From contig NZ_CP014619.1 of assembly GCF_002074055.1 (NCBI RefSeq), positions 3,009,002-3,073,001 of the forward strand: a stretch of 64,000 bases of DNA, in the 5' to 3' direction. The stretch's first letter is position 1. Every line of letters begins with the position of its first letter. Shown here piece by piece: positions 50,324-59,802 of this stretch. A program made the position numbers and the translations under genes. Source of the stretch: Frondihabitans sp. 762G35 (GTDB lineage: Bacteria > Actinomycetota > Actinomycetes > Actinomycetales > Microbacteriaceae). Under the pieces are notes generated by a model. That model saw only the letters and a list, made by a program, of their open reading frames with translations. It searched no databases and was not told the origin of the DNA.

Positions 50324-50781
50324 AGGCGCAGGAGCGCGCGCGGCGACCCGTGGCCGGGCGACGCGTCGCCGTGACGTCGGCGTGCGTCCCCGACGACGAT
50401 GTGCAGGGTCGTGAGGACGGCGACGACGTAGACGTGCGGAAGCAGCGCCCATGAACCCCCGGTGTCCCGGAGGCACTCGAACGCCGACGGCGGCAGCGCA
50501 GCGGTCAACCGGTCGACGAAGAACCGCAGCGACGGGGACGGCTGTTCGACGAACGCGAGGACGACACTGTTGCCGCTCGCGAGCGCGGCGCCGACGTGGT
50601 CCGCGACGAGCGCCGTGCTGCAGCCGTCACCGCAGACGAGCAGGATGCGTCCGAGCGGCGGTCGCCGCGACTCCTCCGCCTCCGCCTGGAACCGCCCGAG
50701 GCGCTCGGCGACACGGGACATGAGTCGGCCGCTGCTCGGTGCGAGCAGGGAGCCGATGGCCGGCGCGAGGGTGATGGTCAT
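50107..50781 (-). CDS. Uncertain protein, 224 codons, partly antisense to the galactosidase
   Basis: The N-terminal 140 residues look protein-like (LAPAIGSLLAPSSGRLMSRV, then GRILLVCGDGCSTALVADHV and LTTLHIVVGDARRRHGD) with nucleotide-binding-like glycine segments. The last 72 codons overlap the 3' end of the galactosidase on the other strand and read as low-complexity, so the true end may be near 50330 after an undetected frameshift. No clear ribosome-binding site. No family recognised. Confidence 0.4.
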   Translation of the reverse strand: MTITLAPAIGSLLAPSSGRLMSRVAERLGRFQAEAEESRRPPLGRILLVCGDGCSTALVADHVGAALASGNSVVLAFVEQPSPSLRFFVDRLTAALPPSAFECLRDTGGSWALLPHVYVVAVLTTLHIVVGDARRRHGDASPGHGSPRALLRLYSAPGPKSSSSTPCSATSTVTGAVPSDVGRPRSPREKVSRCGPAREKTATAVSDPILLRQTTKSLSRTISR

Positions 50782-50918
50782 GGGGAGAGCGTCGCGGGTG
50801 ACCCGCCGTCGTCCCAGTGCCCAAAGTCCCGCGCCGTGGCTCCTGCGCGGCCGAGTCGGGAAGAATGGCACTCGACGACAGCACCCTCGTGCCGACAGCT
50901 CGAGGTGACGTAGTCGTA

Positions 50919-50956
50919 TTGACAGGACATAGTCACAAAGTTAGTCTCGTCCTGTC
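50919..50956 (+). promoter_or_regulatory. Inositol operon promoter with overlapping inverted repeat
   Basis: TTGACA (50919-50924), 17 bases, TAGTCT (50942-50947) gives a good promoter. GACAGGAC (50921-50928) and GTCCTGTC (50949-50956) form a perfect inverted repeat that covers the -35 box and the start-site region, as expected for a repressor site. The iolT GTG follows 63 bases later. Confidence 0.7.
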
Positions 50957-51018
50957 GTCGAAATCGGGCGGGGTCTCGCAGCGACGCGGGGCCAGGAGCC
51001 ACAACCAACGGAGGAATC

Positions 51019-52491
51019 GTGGTCACCCACACGTCAGGAGGCGCCCAGCGGGTCGCCCTCCCCGCACTCGTCTCGGGGCCGCACACGAAGCGACTCGGCA
51101 CGGTCGCGGTCATCGCCACCTTCGGCGGCCTCCTCTTCGGCTACGACACCGGCGTGATCAACGGCGCGCTCACGTCGATGGAGAAGAGCCTCGGCCTGAC
51201 GCCGACCAGCGAGGGCATCATGGTCGCCGCCATCCTCGTCGGCGCGGCCGTCGGTGCCTTCTTCATCGGCCGCATCTCCGACGCGTTCGGCCGCAAGCCG
51301 ACGATCAACACGCTCGCGGTCCTCTTCTTCTTCGCGGCGCTCGCCTGCGTCCTCGCGCCGACCTGGGAGTTCCTGACCGGGGCGCGCTTCTTCCTCGGCA
51401 TCGCGGTCGGCGGTGCGTCGGTCACGGTGCCCGTCTTCCTCGCCGAGCTCGCCCCCACCGAGCAGCGCGGCGGCCTCGTGAGCCGCAACGAGCTGATGAT
51501 CGTCTCGGGGCAGCTCGCCGCCTTCGCCATCAACGCCGTCATCGGCAGCGTCTGGGGTGAACACGACAACGTCTGGCGCTCCATGCTGTCGGTCGCGGTC
51601 CTCCCGGCCATCGCCCTGTTCATCGGCATGATGCGGGTGCCCGAGAGCCCGCGCTGGCTCATCGCCAAGGGCCGCGACGACGACGCCCTGAACGTCCTCG
51701 AGCAGATCCGCAGCCACGACCGCGCCGTCGCCGAGATGGCCGAGGTGCGCGAGCTGGCCGAGGAGGAGAAGGAGGCGAAGAGCGCCCGCATCGCCGACCT
51801 CCTCGCCGAGCCGTGGCTCCGGAAGATCCTCTTCATCGGCATCGGCCTCGCCATCGCCCAGCAGCTCACCGGGATCAACTCGATCATGTACTACGGCACG
51901 AAGGTGCTGGAGGAGTCCGGCTTCTCGCAGCAGGGCGCCCTGATCGCGAACGTCGGGGCCGGAGTCATCGCCGTCGTCGCGATGCTGGTCGCGCTCCGCA
52001 TCATCAATCGGGTCGGCCGCCGCACGATGCTCATCTTCGGGTTCGCCGGCGTCGCCCTCTTCCACCTCCTGATCGGTCTCTCGTCGCTCCTGCTGCCGCA
52101 GGGCACGGTCCGAGCGGTCGTCGTGCTCGTCTTCGTCATCTGCTTCGTCGGCACGATGCAGGGCACGATCGGTCCGCTGGTCTGGCTGATGCTCTCCGAG
52201 ATCTTCCCGCTGAGACTCCGCGGCGTCGGCATGGGGCTCACGGTGCTGATCCTCTGGCTGACCAACTTCCTCGTGAGCCTCCTCTTCCCGATCCTGGTCG
52301 CCGGAATCGGCATCTCGACCACCTTCTTCGTCTTCGCCGTGCTCAACGCCGCCTCGCTCGTGTTCGCCGTGACGCGGGTTCCCGAGACGAACGGCCGCTC
52401 GCTCGAGCAGCTCGAGGAGGACTTCAGCACCGGCGCCATCTACACGGTGAAGTCCGGCACGCCCGCCCCGAAGGGAACGACGACCGCATGA
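51019..52491 (+). CDS. iolT: Sugar porter MFS transporter, myo-inositol uptake
   Basis: A 490-residue twelve-helix sugar porter: ATFGGLLFGYDTGVINGALT in helix 1, GRISDAFGRKPTINTLAVLF, RVPESPRWLIAKGR, AQQLTGINSIMYYGTKVLEE and the C-terminal VPETNGRSLEQLEE. These are the IolT-type signatures. GTG start with GGAGGA five bases upstream. First gene of the inositol operon and coupled to iolC by a four-base overlap. Confidence 0.94.
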   Translation: MVTHTSGGAQRVALPALVSGPHTKRLGTVAVIATFGGLLFGYDTGVINGALTSMEKSLGLTPTSEGIMVAAILVGAAVGAFFIGRISDAFGRKPTINTLAVLFFFAALACVLAPTWEFLTGARFFLGIAVGGASVTVPVFLAELAPTEQRGGLVSRNELMIVSGQLAAFAINAVIGSVWGEHDNVWRSMLSVAVLPAIALFIGMMRVPESPRWLIAKGRDDDALNVLEQIRSHDRAVAEMAEVRELAEEEKEAKSARIADLLAEPWLRKILFIGIGLAIAQQLTGINSIMYYGTKVLEESGFSQQGALIANVGAGVIAVVAMLVALRIINRVGRRTMLIFGFAGVALFHLLIGLSSLLLPQGTVRAVVVLVFVICFVGTMQGTIGPLVWLMLSEIFPLRLRGVGMGLTVLILWLTNFLVSLLFPILVAGIGISTTFFVFAVLNAASLVFAVTRVPETNGRSLEQLEEDFSTGAIYTVKSGTPAPKGTTTA

Positions 52492-53456
52492 CGACGACCA
52501 CCGACACGACGCCCGACGACGTCCTCACCATCGGTCGCATCGGCGTCGACCTCTACCCGCAGCAGTCCGGCGTGCCGCTGGAGCGGGTCGAGACGTTCAG
52601 CAAGTCCGTGGGCGGAAGCGCCACCAACGTCGCGATCGCGGCCGCCCGGCACGGTCGGCGGTCGGGAGTCATCACGCGGACGGGCGCCGACCCGTTCGGC
52701 CGCTACATCGTCGAGGAGCTCGGCCGTCTGGGCGTCTCCACGCGCTTCATCTCGACCGTCGCCGGGCTCAACACCCCGGTCACCTTCTGCGAGATCTTCC
52801 CGCCCGACGACTTCCCCCTCTACTTCTACCGTCAGCCGACGGCTCCCGATCTCGTGATCGACCCCTCCGAGCTCGACCTCGGCGCCGTCGAGCGGGCCGG
52901 CGTCTACTGGGCCACCGTCACGGGCCTCAGCGCCGAGCCGAGCCGCGAGGCTCATCACGTCGCCTGGCGGGCCCGCGCCCGTCGGCCTCTCACCGTCCTC
53001 GACCTCGACTACCGGCCGATGTTCTGGAGCTCCCCCGAGGCCGCGACGACCGAGGTCGCCCGGGCCCTGGAGCACGTGACCGTCGCCGTCGGCAACCGCG
53101 AGGAGTGCGAGATCGCCGTCGGCGAGACCGACCCGGAGCGGGCCGCCGACGCGCTGCTCGAGCGGGGTGTCGAGCTCGCGATCGTCAAGCAGGGGCCGAA
53201 GGGGGTCCTCGCCAAGACGCGCGAGGAGCGCGTCGAGGTCCCCGCCCACCTGGTCGAGGTCATCAACGGGCTCGGCTCGGGCGACGGCTTCGGCGGCGCC
53301 CTCTGCCACGGGCTCCTCGAGGGCTGGTCGCTCGACCGCACCCTCCGCTTCGCCAACGCAGCCGGTGGGATCGTCGCCACGCGCTTCGAATGCTCGACCG
53401 CGATGCCCACGACCGCCGAGGTCGAGGCCGTGCTGAAGGAGTCCCTCCATGTCTGA
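52488..53456 (+). CDS. iolC: 5-dehydro-2-deoxygluconokinase
   Basis: A 322-residue PfkB-family kinase phosphorylating 5-keto-2-deoxygluconate (DKG). Seen: LTIGRIGVDLYPQQSGVPLE, GGSATNVAIAAARHGRRSGV, VAVGNREECEIAVGE and the catalytic NGLGSGDGFGGALCHGLLEG (GSGD variant of GAGD). Overlaps iolT (ATGA) and the next gene by eight bases. Confidence 0.95.
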   Translation: MTTTTDTTPDDVLTIGRIGVDLYPQQSGVPLERVETFSKSVGGSATNVAIAAARHGRRSGVITRTGADPFGRYIVEELGRLGVSTRFISTVAGLNTPVTFCEIFPPDDFPLYFYRQPTAPDLVIDPSELDLGAVERAGVYWATVTGLSAEPSREAHHVAWRARARRPLTVLDLDYRPMFWSSPEAATTEVARALEHVTVAVGNREECEIAVGETDPERAADALLERGVELAIVKQGPKGVLAKTREERVEVPAHLVEVINGLGSGDGFGGALCHGLLEGWSLDRTLRFANAAGGIVATRFECSTAMPTTAEVEAVLKESLHV

Positions 53457-54360
53457 CCGGGTCGTCTCCGACGCCGACTTCGAGCGGCTCCGCTCCGTGC
53501 GCGCCTCCGCGCCGCACCGCATCGCCGAGATCCTGGCCGGCAGGAACCGCCCCGCCCCCCTCGGCGAGAACGGTCGCCTCCTCATCGTCGCGGCCGACCA
53601 CCCGGCCCGCGGCGCGCTCGGAGTGCGCGGCGACTCCGGCGCCATGGCCGACCGCTACGACCTCCTCCGCCGCCTCGTCACGGCTCTCGGCCGCCCCGGT
53701 GTCGACGGCGTGCTGGGCACCCCCGACATCCTCGACGACCTGGCGCTCCTCGGAGCCCTCGACGGCAAGGTCGTCGTCGGCAGCATGAACCGTGGCGGCC
53801 TCCAGGGCGCCTCGTTCGAGATGGACGACCGCTTCACCGCCTACTCGGCCGAGAGCATCGCCGCCTCGCGGTTCGACTTCGCCAAGCTGCTCGTGCGCGT
53901 CAACCTGTCGGACGCGGGCACGGCGGCGACCCTCGAGGCGACCGCGCGCGCCGTCACCGAGTCGGCGGCCCTGCGGCTCCCGATCATGCTGGAGCCCTTC
54001 CTGAGCTCGTGGGTCGACGGCCGGATCGTGAACGATCTCACGACGGACGCCGTCATCCGGTCCGTGGCGATCGCCTCGGGGCTCGGCGAGTCGTCGGCCT
54101 ACAGCTGGCTCAAGCTCCCCGTCGTCGACGGGATGGAGAGGGTGATGGCCTCGACCACGCTCCCGACGCTCCTGCTCGGCGGCGACCCCGCGGGCGCTCC
54201 CGTCGAGACCTATGCCCGCTGGTCCGATGCCCTGGCCCTGCCCGGGGTCCGCGGCCTCGTCGTGGGTCGCACCCTGCTCTACCCGGAGGACGGCGACGTC
54301 GCCCGCGCCGTCGACATCGCGGCCGGCCTCGTCCACGCGCCCGTCGCCGCGGGCACCTGA
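53449..54360 (+). CDS. Cgl0159-family (beta/alpha)8 protein of inositol catabolism
   Basis: A 303-residue TIM-barrel protein (LLIVAADHPARGALGVRGDS, DGVLGTPDILDDLALLGALD, VVVGSMNRGGLQGASFEMDD). The family is found in inositol operons of Corynebacterium and relatives and probably performs the DKG-6-phosphate aldolase step (IolJ role) giving dihydroxyacetone phosphate and malonate semialdehyde; no other aldolase is in the operon. The role is inference from operon logic and fold. Confidence 0.9.
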   Translation: MSDRVVSDADFERLRSVRASAPHRIAEILAGRNRPAPLGENGRLLIVAADHPARGALGVRGDSGAMADRYDLLRRLVTALGRPGVDGVLGTPDILDDLALLGALDGKVVVGSMNRGGLQGASFEMDDRFTAYSAESIAASRFDFAKLLVRVNLSDAGTAATLEATARAVTESAALRLPIMLEPFLSSWVDGRIVNDLTTDAVIRSVAIASGLGESSAYSWLKLPVVDGMERVMASTTLPTLLLGGDPAGAPVETYARWSDALALPGVRGLVVGRTLLYPEDGDVARAVDIAAGLVHAPVAAGT

Positions 54361-54431
54361 CCGCGACTCCCCCACTCGTCGACAGGCGGCCCGCGAGGCC
54401 GCACCCCCACCCCGATCGGACAGAGAGAACG

Positions 54432-55961
54432 ATGACCACCGAAAGCCCCACCGAGCAGTCGAGCCAGGCCGACCTGCCCCTCGTCGCCCACTGGATCGAC
54501 GGAACGCAGCGACCGGGCCGGAGCGGCCGCACCGCTCCCGTCTACGACCCGGCGCTCGGCGTCGTCACGAAGACCGTGTCGCTCGCCGACCGCGCCGAGG
54601 TCGACGAGGCCGTCGCCTCGGCCGCGAAGGCGTTCCCGGCCTGGCGCGACATGTCGATCACGAAGCGCCAGCAGATCATGTTCCGTTTCCGCGAGCTCCT
54701 CAACGAGCGGAAGGGCGACCTCGCCGAGATCCTCACGAGCGAGCACGGCAAGGTCCTCTCCGACGCGCTGGGCGAGATCACGCGCGGCCTGGAGGTCGTC
54801 GAACTCGCCACCGGGTTCCCGCACCTCATCAAGGGCGAGTTCTCCCAGCAGGTGTCGACCGGGGTCGACGTCTACTCGACGAAGTCGCCGCTCGGCGTCG
54901 TCGGGATCATCAGCCCGTTCAACTTCCCGGCGATGGTCCCGATGTGGTTCTTCCCCATCGCCCTCGCCGTCGGCAACACCGTCGTGCTGAAGCCGTCCGA
55001 GAAAGATCCGTCGAGCGCCATGTTCCTCGCCGACCTGCTCCGCGAGGCGGGCCTCCCCGACGGCGTCTTCACCGTCCTCCACGGCGACAAGGAGGCCGTC
55101 GACGGCCTGCTCGAGCACCCCGACGTCAAGAGCATCTCGTTCGTCGGATCGACACCCATCGCGCAGTACATCTACGAGACGGCGGCCCGGCACGGCAAGC
55201 GCGTCCAGGCCCTCGGCGGGGCCAAGAACCACATGCTCGTCCTTCCCGACGCCGACCTCGACCTCGTCGCCGACAGCGCCATCAACGCGGGGTTCGGCTC
55301 GGCCGGCGAGCGCTGCATGGCGATCAGCGTGGTCGTCGCGGTCGAGCCCGTGGCCGACGAGCTGATCGACAAGATCCGGAGCCGCATGGCCGGCCTCACG
55401 ATCGGCGACGGCCGGCGCAGCTGCGACATGGGCCCCCTCGTCACGAGGCAGCACCGCGACAAGGTCGCCTCCTACATCGACGTCGCCCTCGAGGACGGCG
55501 CCGACGTCGTCGTCGACGGCCGCGGCATCGAGGTCGACGGGGACGCCTCCGGCTTCTGGCTCGGCCCGACCCTGATCGACCGGGTGCCGCTCACGAGCCG
55601 CGTCTACACCGAGGAGATCTTCGGCCCGGTCCTCTCCGTCGTGCGCGTCGCCTCCTACGAGGAGGGCGTGGCCCTCATCAACGCCGGCGCGTTCGGCAAC
55701 GGGACCGCCATCTTCACGAACGACGGCGGCGCCGCGCGCCGATTCCAGAATGAGATCGAGGTCGGCATGATCGGCATCAACGTGCCGATCCCGGTGCCCG
55801 TCGCCTACTACTCGTTCGGCGGCTTCAAAGACAGCATCTTCGGTTCGAGCAAGGCGTACGGGCTGCAGGGCTTCGACTTCTTCACGCGCGAGAAGGCGAT
55901 CACCTCCCGCTGGCTCGACCCGAGCCACGGCGGCATCAACCTGGGCTTCCCCCAGAACTGA
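54432..55961 (+). CDS. iolA: Methylmalonate-semialdehyde/malonate-semialdehyde dehydrogenase (CoA-acylating)
   Basis: A 509-residue aldehyde dehydrogenase: VVGIISPFNFPAMVPMWFFP, GGAKNHMLVLPDADLDLVAD and the catalytic Cys in FGSAGERCMAISVVVAVE. The NFP...KNH pattern and C-terminal SFGGFKDSIFGSSKAYG mark the MmsA/IolA class, converting malonate semialdehyde to acetyl-CoA. Lies 71 bases after the aldolase gene with AGAGAGAAC upstream. Confidence 0.96.
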   Translation: MTTESPTEQSSQADLPLVAHWIDGTQRPGRSGRTAPVYDPALGVVTKTVSLADRAEVDEAVASAAKAFPAWRDMSITKRQQIMFRFRELLNERKGDLAEILTSEHGKVLSDALGEITRGLEVVELATGFPHLIKGEFSQQVSTGVDVYSTKSPLGVVGIISPFNFPAMVPMWFFPIALAVGNTVVLKPSEKDPSSAMFLADLLREAGLPDGVFTVLHGDKEAVDGLLEHPDVKSISFVGSTPIAQYIYETAARHGKRVQALGGAKNHMLVLPDADLDLVADSAINAGFGSAGERCMAISVVVAVEPVADELIDKIRSRMAGLTIGDGRRSCDMGPLVTRQHRDKVASYIDVALEDGADVVVDGRGIEVDGDASGFWLGPTLIDRVPLTSRVYTEEIFGPVLSVVRVASYEEGVALINAGAFGNGTAIFTNDGGAARRFQNEIEVGMIGINVPIPVPVAYYSFGGFKDSIFGSSKAYGLQGFDFFTREKAITSRWLDPSHGGINLGFPQN

Positions 55962-55972
55962 GCCGGCCCGTC

Positions 55973-56899
55973 ATGAGCACCGATCCCTCCTGGTTCCACC
56001 CCCGCGGCTCGCTGGCGCGCGACGGGTGGGAGTCCGTCGTCGACACCCGGCTCGCCGGCTGGCAGCACACGGGCCTCCGCGTCGCCGACCTGCGCGCAGA
56101 AGCCCCGCTGACGCTGCCGTCAGGCGACGTCGAGCGGATGGTCGTGCCGCTCACGGGCGACGTCGTCGTCGAGTGGGCCGACGCCCGCGGCGGCTCCGGC
56201 ACGGAGCGCCTCGCGGGGCGCGCCTCCGTGTTCGACGGGCCCGCGGACCTCGTCTACCTCGGCGTCGGGACGAGCGCGACGGTGAGCGGCGCCGGGCGGG
56301 TCGCGGTGGCCGAGGCTCCTGCCGACCAGGTGCTCGACGTGCAGGTGCTCCGCGCGGCGGACATCCCCGTGGAGATCCGCGGGGCGGGCCGCTCGACCCG
56401 CCAGGTCCACAACTTCGGGACCCCGGCGGGCCTCCACGCGCAGAAGCTCCTCGTCTGCGAGGTGGTCACCCCCGCCGAGAACTGGTCGTCGTACCCGCCG
56501 CACAAGCACGACGAGCAGGTCGCCGGCGTCGAGTCGCGGCTGGAGGAGATCTACTACTTCGAGTCGGAGGTGACCCGCGGCGCCTCGGCCCCCGAGGCAT
56601 CCGACCCGTTCGGCCTCTTCTCGACCTACAGCTCGCCCGCCGGCCGGATCGACGTGAACCGCCTCGTCCGGACGGGCGACGTCGCACTCGTCCCGTTCGG
56701 CTACCACGGCCCCGCGGCCGCCGCCCCCGGGTACGACCTCTACTACCTGAACGTCATGGCCGGTCCCGACCCGGAACGGGTGTGGAACATCACCGACGAC
56801 CCGAACCACGCCTGGGTCCGCTCGCAGTGGACCGAGCAGGAGCCGGACCCCCGCCTCCCCTACCTCCCCACCGCAGCACCGAAAGGACGACGTCGATGA
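55973..56899 (+). CDS. iolB: 5-deoxy-glucuronate isomerase
   Basis: A 308-residue bicupin: EAPLTLPSGDVERMVVPLTG in the first cupin and NWSSYPPHKHDEQ with the metal-binding His residues plus YYFESEVTRG in the second; EVALVPFGYHGP-like segment ALVPFGYHGPAAAAPGYDLY. Converts 5-deoxy-D-glucuronate to DKG. Overlaps iolD by four bases. Confidence 0.94.
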   Translation: MSTDPSWFHPRGSLARDGWESVVDTRLAGWQHTGLRVADLRAEAPLTLPSGDVERMVVPLTGDVVVEWADARGGSGTERLAGRASVFDGPADLVYLGVGTSATVSGAGRVAVAEAPADQVLDVQVLRAADIPVEIRGAGRSTRQVHNFGTPAGLHAQKLLVCEVVTPAENWSSYPPHKHDEQVAGVESRLEEIYYFESEVTRGASAPEASDPFGLFSTYSSPAGRIDVNRLVRTGDVALVPFGYHGPAAAAPGYDLYYLNVMAGPDPERVWNITDDPNHAWVRSQWTEQEPDPRLPYLPTAAPKGRRR

Positions 56900-58794
56900 C
56901 GACGAAGCGCATGACCGTCGGCCAGGCCCTGGTCGAGTTCCTGGCCAACCAGTGGACCGTCGACGGCGACGTCCGGGAGCGCACGATCCCCGGCGTCTTC
57001 GGGATCTTCGGCCACGGCAACGTCGCCGGCGTCGGCCAGGCGCTCAAGCAGCTGCACGTGGAGCGTCCCGGGCTCCTGCCCTACCACCAGGCCCGGAACG
57101 AGCAGGCGATGGTCCACCAGGCCGTCGGCTTCGCCCGAATGCACCGCCGCCGCGCCACCTTCGCGAGCACCGCCTCGGTCGGGCCCGGAGCCGCGAACAT
57201 GCTCACGGCGGCCGCCCTCGCCACGACGAACCGGCTGCCGGCGCTGCTCCTGCCGAGCGACACCTTCGCGACGCGGGTGAGCGACCCCGTGCTGCAGCAG
57301 CTCGAGCTGCCGCACGACACTTCGATCCAGGTGACCGACGCGTTCCGGCCGCTGTCGCGCTTCTTCGACCGGGTCGACCTTCCCGAGCAGCTGTTCTCCA
57401 TCGCGCTGTCCGCCCTGAGGGTCCTCACCGATCCCGCCGAGACGGGCGCCGTCACGATCGCCCTCCCGGAGGACGTCCAGGCGGAGGCGCTCGACGTGCC
57501 CGAGGAGTTCCTGCGACCGCGCGAGTGGCACCTCCGGCGCCCTGTACCCGAACGCGGCCCCCTCGACCGCGCCGTCGCGGCGATCCGAGCGGCGAAGCGC
57601 CCCGTGATCGTCGCGGGTGGCGGGGTGCTCTACGCGGGCGCCGAGGGGCGGCTCGACGAGTTCGCCCGCCTCACGGGCATCCCCGTCGGCACGACGCAGG
57701 CCGGAGGCGGCTCGCTCGTCTGGGACCACCCGCAGTACCTGGGCGGGATCGGCGCCACCGGCACCGCCGCCGCCAACGCGATCGCGGCCGAGGCCGACGT
57801 GGTGATCGGCATCGGCACCCGCTACAGCGACTTCACGACGGCCTCGCGCACGGCGTTCCAAGATCCCCGCGTGACCTTCGTCAACGTGAACATCGCGTCG
57901 TTCGACGCCTACAAGCACGGGTCGCAGCTCCCCGTCGTGGCCGACGCCCGGGAGGCGCTCGAGGCGCTGACGGCGGCGCTCTCCGGCCACTCCGTCAAGT
58001 CCGCCTACGCCGAGCGCATCGCGACCGAGAAGGCGCGCTGGGACGCCCTCGTCGACGAGACGTTCGCCCCGTCCGGCCTCGCCCTGCCGGGCCAGCCGGA
58101 GATCATCGGAACGGTCCAGAGGGCCAGCGACCCCACCGACGTGGTCGTCCAGGCCGCGGGGTCGCTGCCGGGCGACCTCCACAAGCTCTGGCGGGTCCGC
58201 GACCCCCTCGGCTACCACGTCGAGTACGCGTTCTCGTGCATGGGCTACGAGATCGCGGGCGGCCTCGGCGTCAAGCGCGCCGCCCCCGACCGCGACGTGA
58301 TCGTGATGGTGGGCGACGGCTCCTACCTGATGCTCCACACGGAGCTGGTGACCGCCGTCGCCGAGGGCATCAAGATCATCGTCGTCCTCATCCAGAACCA
58401 CGGCTTCGCCTCCATCGGCCACCTGTCCGAGACGGTCGGGGCCGACCGCTTCGGCACGCTGTACCGCCGACTCGACCGCGACGCCCTCGACTTCCAGGGC
58501 GACGAGATCCTGCCGGTCGATCTGGCCATGAACGCGAGGAGCTACGGCATCGACGTCATCGAGATCGACCCGACCGCCGACGCGATCCCCGCTCTGGCCC
58601 GTGCCGTGGCGACCGCGAAGGCCTCGACGACGAGCACGTTCATCCACGTCAACAGCGACCCGCTGATCTACGGTCCCGAGGGCGACGGCTGGTGGGACGT
58701 CCCCGTGGCCCAGGTCTCGACCCTCGACAGCACCCGCGCCGCGCTCGATAGCTACCGCGAGCAGCGGGCCCGTCAGCGCCCGCTCCTCGGCTGA
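56896..58794 (+). CDS. iolD: 3D-(3,5/4)-trihydroxycyclohexane-1,2-dione hydrolase
   Basis: A 632-residue thiamine-diphosphate enzyme that opens the inositol ring. N-terminal PYR domain with IFGHGNVAGVGQALKQL and QARNEQAMVHQAVGFARMHR (catalytic Glu), central domain VIVAGGGVLYAGAEGRL, and C-terminal PP domain VMVGDGSYLMLHTELVTAVA ... LIQNHGFASIG with the GDG-N metal motif. Full length for IolD. Confidence 0.96.
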   Translation: MTTKRMTVGQALVEFLANQWTVDGDVRERTIPGVFGIFGHGNVAGVGQALKQLHVERPGLLPYHQARNEQAMVHQAVGFARMHRRRATFASTASVGPGAANMLTAAALATTNRLPALLLPSDTFATRVSDPVLQQLELPHDTSIQVTDAFRPLSRFFDRVDLPEQLFSIALSALRVLTDPAETGAVTIALPEDVQAEALDVPEEFLRPREWHLRRPVPERGPLDRAVAAIRAAKRPVIVAGGGVLYAGAEGRLDEFARLTGIPVGTTQAGGGSLVWDHPQYLGGIGATGTAAANAIAAEADVVIGIGTRYSDFTTASRTAFQDPRVTFVNVNIASFDAYKHGSQLPVVADAREALEALTAALSGHSVKSAYAERIATEKARWDALVDETFAPSGLALPGQPEIIGTVQRASDPTDVVVQAAGSLPGDLHKLWRVRDPLGYHVEYAFSCMGYEIAGGLGVKRAAPDRDVIVMVGDGSYLMLHTELVTAVAEGIKIIVVLIQNHGFASIGHLSETVGADRFGTLYRRLDRDALDFQGDEILPVDLAMNARSYGIDVIEIDPTADAIPALARAVATAKASTTSTFIHVNSDPLIYGPEGDGWWDVPVAQVSTLDSTRAALDSYREQRARQRPLLG

Positions 58795-58830
58795 CCGCAC
58801 CTCCCCTCCCGTTCGAAAGGCACCGCCGCC

Positions 58831-59766
58831 ATGACCGACTCCGTCACCGCCTCCGCCAACCCCGGCCTCCGCATCGGCACCGCGCCCGACTCGTGGGGCG
58901 TGTGGATCGCCGAGCACCCGAGCCAGATCCCGTGGCAGCGGTTCCTCGACGAGGTGCAGCAGGCCGGCTACCGCTACCTCGAGCTGGGCCCCTACGGCTA
59001 CCTGCCGACCGACCCCCACCAGCTCGAGGACGAGCTCGGCAGGCGTGACCTCCGCCTCTCGGCGGGCACCGTCTTCACGGGGTTCCACAAGGGCGACGAC
59101 CAGTGGCAGCGCGCGTGGGACCAAGCTCTCGCCGTCGCAGGGCTCGCCTCGAAGCTCGGCGCCGAGCACCTCGTGGTCATCCCGGACCTCTGGCGGAGCG
59201 ACGCCACGAGCGAGGTCCTCGAGGCCCGGACCCTCACGGACGACCAGTGGTCGAAGCTCGGCGCGGGCCACGACAAGCTCGGCAAGGCGCTGTTCGAGGA
59301 GTTCGGCGTGCATCAGCAGTTCCACACGCACGCCGACAGTCACGTGGGCACCTACCAGGAGACGGAGCGCTTCCTCCGCGAGACCGACGAGCGCTACACG
59401 AACCTCTGCCTCGACACGGGCCACTTCGCCTACTACGGCGGCGACGCCCTCCGACTCGTGGCCGAGCACCCGAGCAGGATCGGCTACCTCCACCTCAAGC
59501 AGGTCGACTCCGACCTCCGCTTCACCGTGCTCAAGAACGACGTCCCGTTCGGCGACGCCGTCGCCCAGGGCGTGATGGTGGAGCCGCCGAAGGGCGTCCC
59601 CGAGCTGGCCCCGATCATCGAGGCCGTCAGCGAGATCGACCCCGACATCTTCGCGATCGTCGAGCAGGACATGTTCCCGGTCGCCTCGATCGACCTCCCG
59701 CTCGGCATCGCCACGCGGACCCGCCAGCACCTCTTCAGCTGCTCGCCCCGCACCCGTCTCGTCTGA
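58831..59766 (+). CDS. iolE: Inosose dehydratase
   Basis: A 311-residue TIM-barrel enzyme: IGTAPDSWGVWIAEHPSQIP, LELGPYGYLPTDPHQLEDEL, HQQFHTHADSHVGTYQETER with metal ligands and CLDTGHFAYYGGDALRLVAE. Dehydrates scyllo-inosose to the dione that IolD hydrolyses. GAAAGG precedes the ATG. Confidence 0.95.
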   Translation: MTDSVTASANPGLRIGTAPDSWGVWIAEHPSQIPWQRFLDEVQQAGYRYLELGPYGYLPTDPHQLEDELGRRDLRLSAGTVFTGFHKGDDQWQRAWDQALAVAGLASKLGAEHLVVIPDLWRSDATSEVLEARTLTDDQWSKLGAGHDKLGKALFEEFGVHQQFHTHADSHVGTYQETERFLRETDERYTNLCLDTGHFAYYGGDALRLVAEHPSRIGYLHLKQVDSDLRFTVLKNDVPFGDAVAQGVMVEPPKGVPELAPIIEAVSEIDPDIFAIVEQDMFPVASIDLPLGIATRTRQHLFSCSPRTRLV

Positions 59767-59802
59767 CCCGATCGCCGCCCCGCCCTCCGAAGGAGAACCC
59801 CC

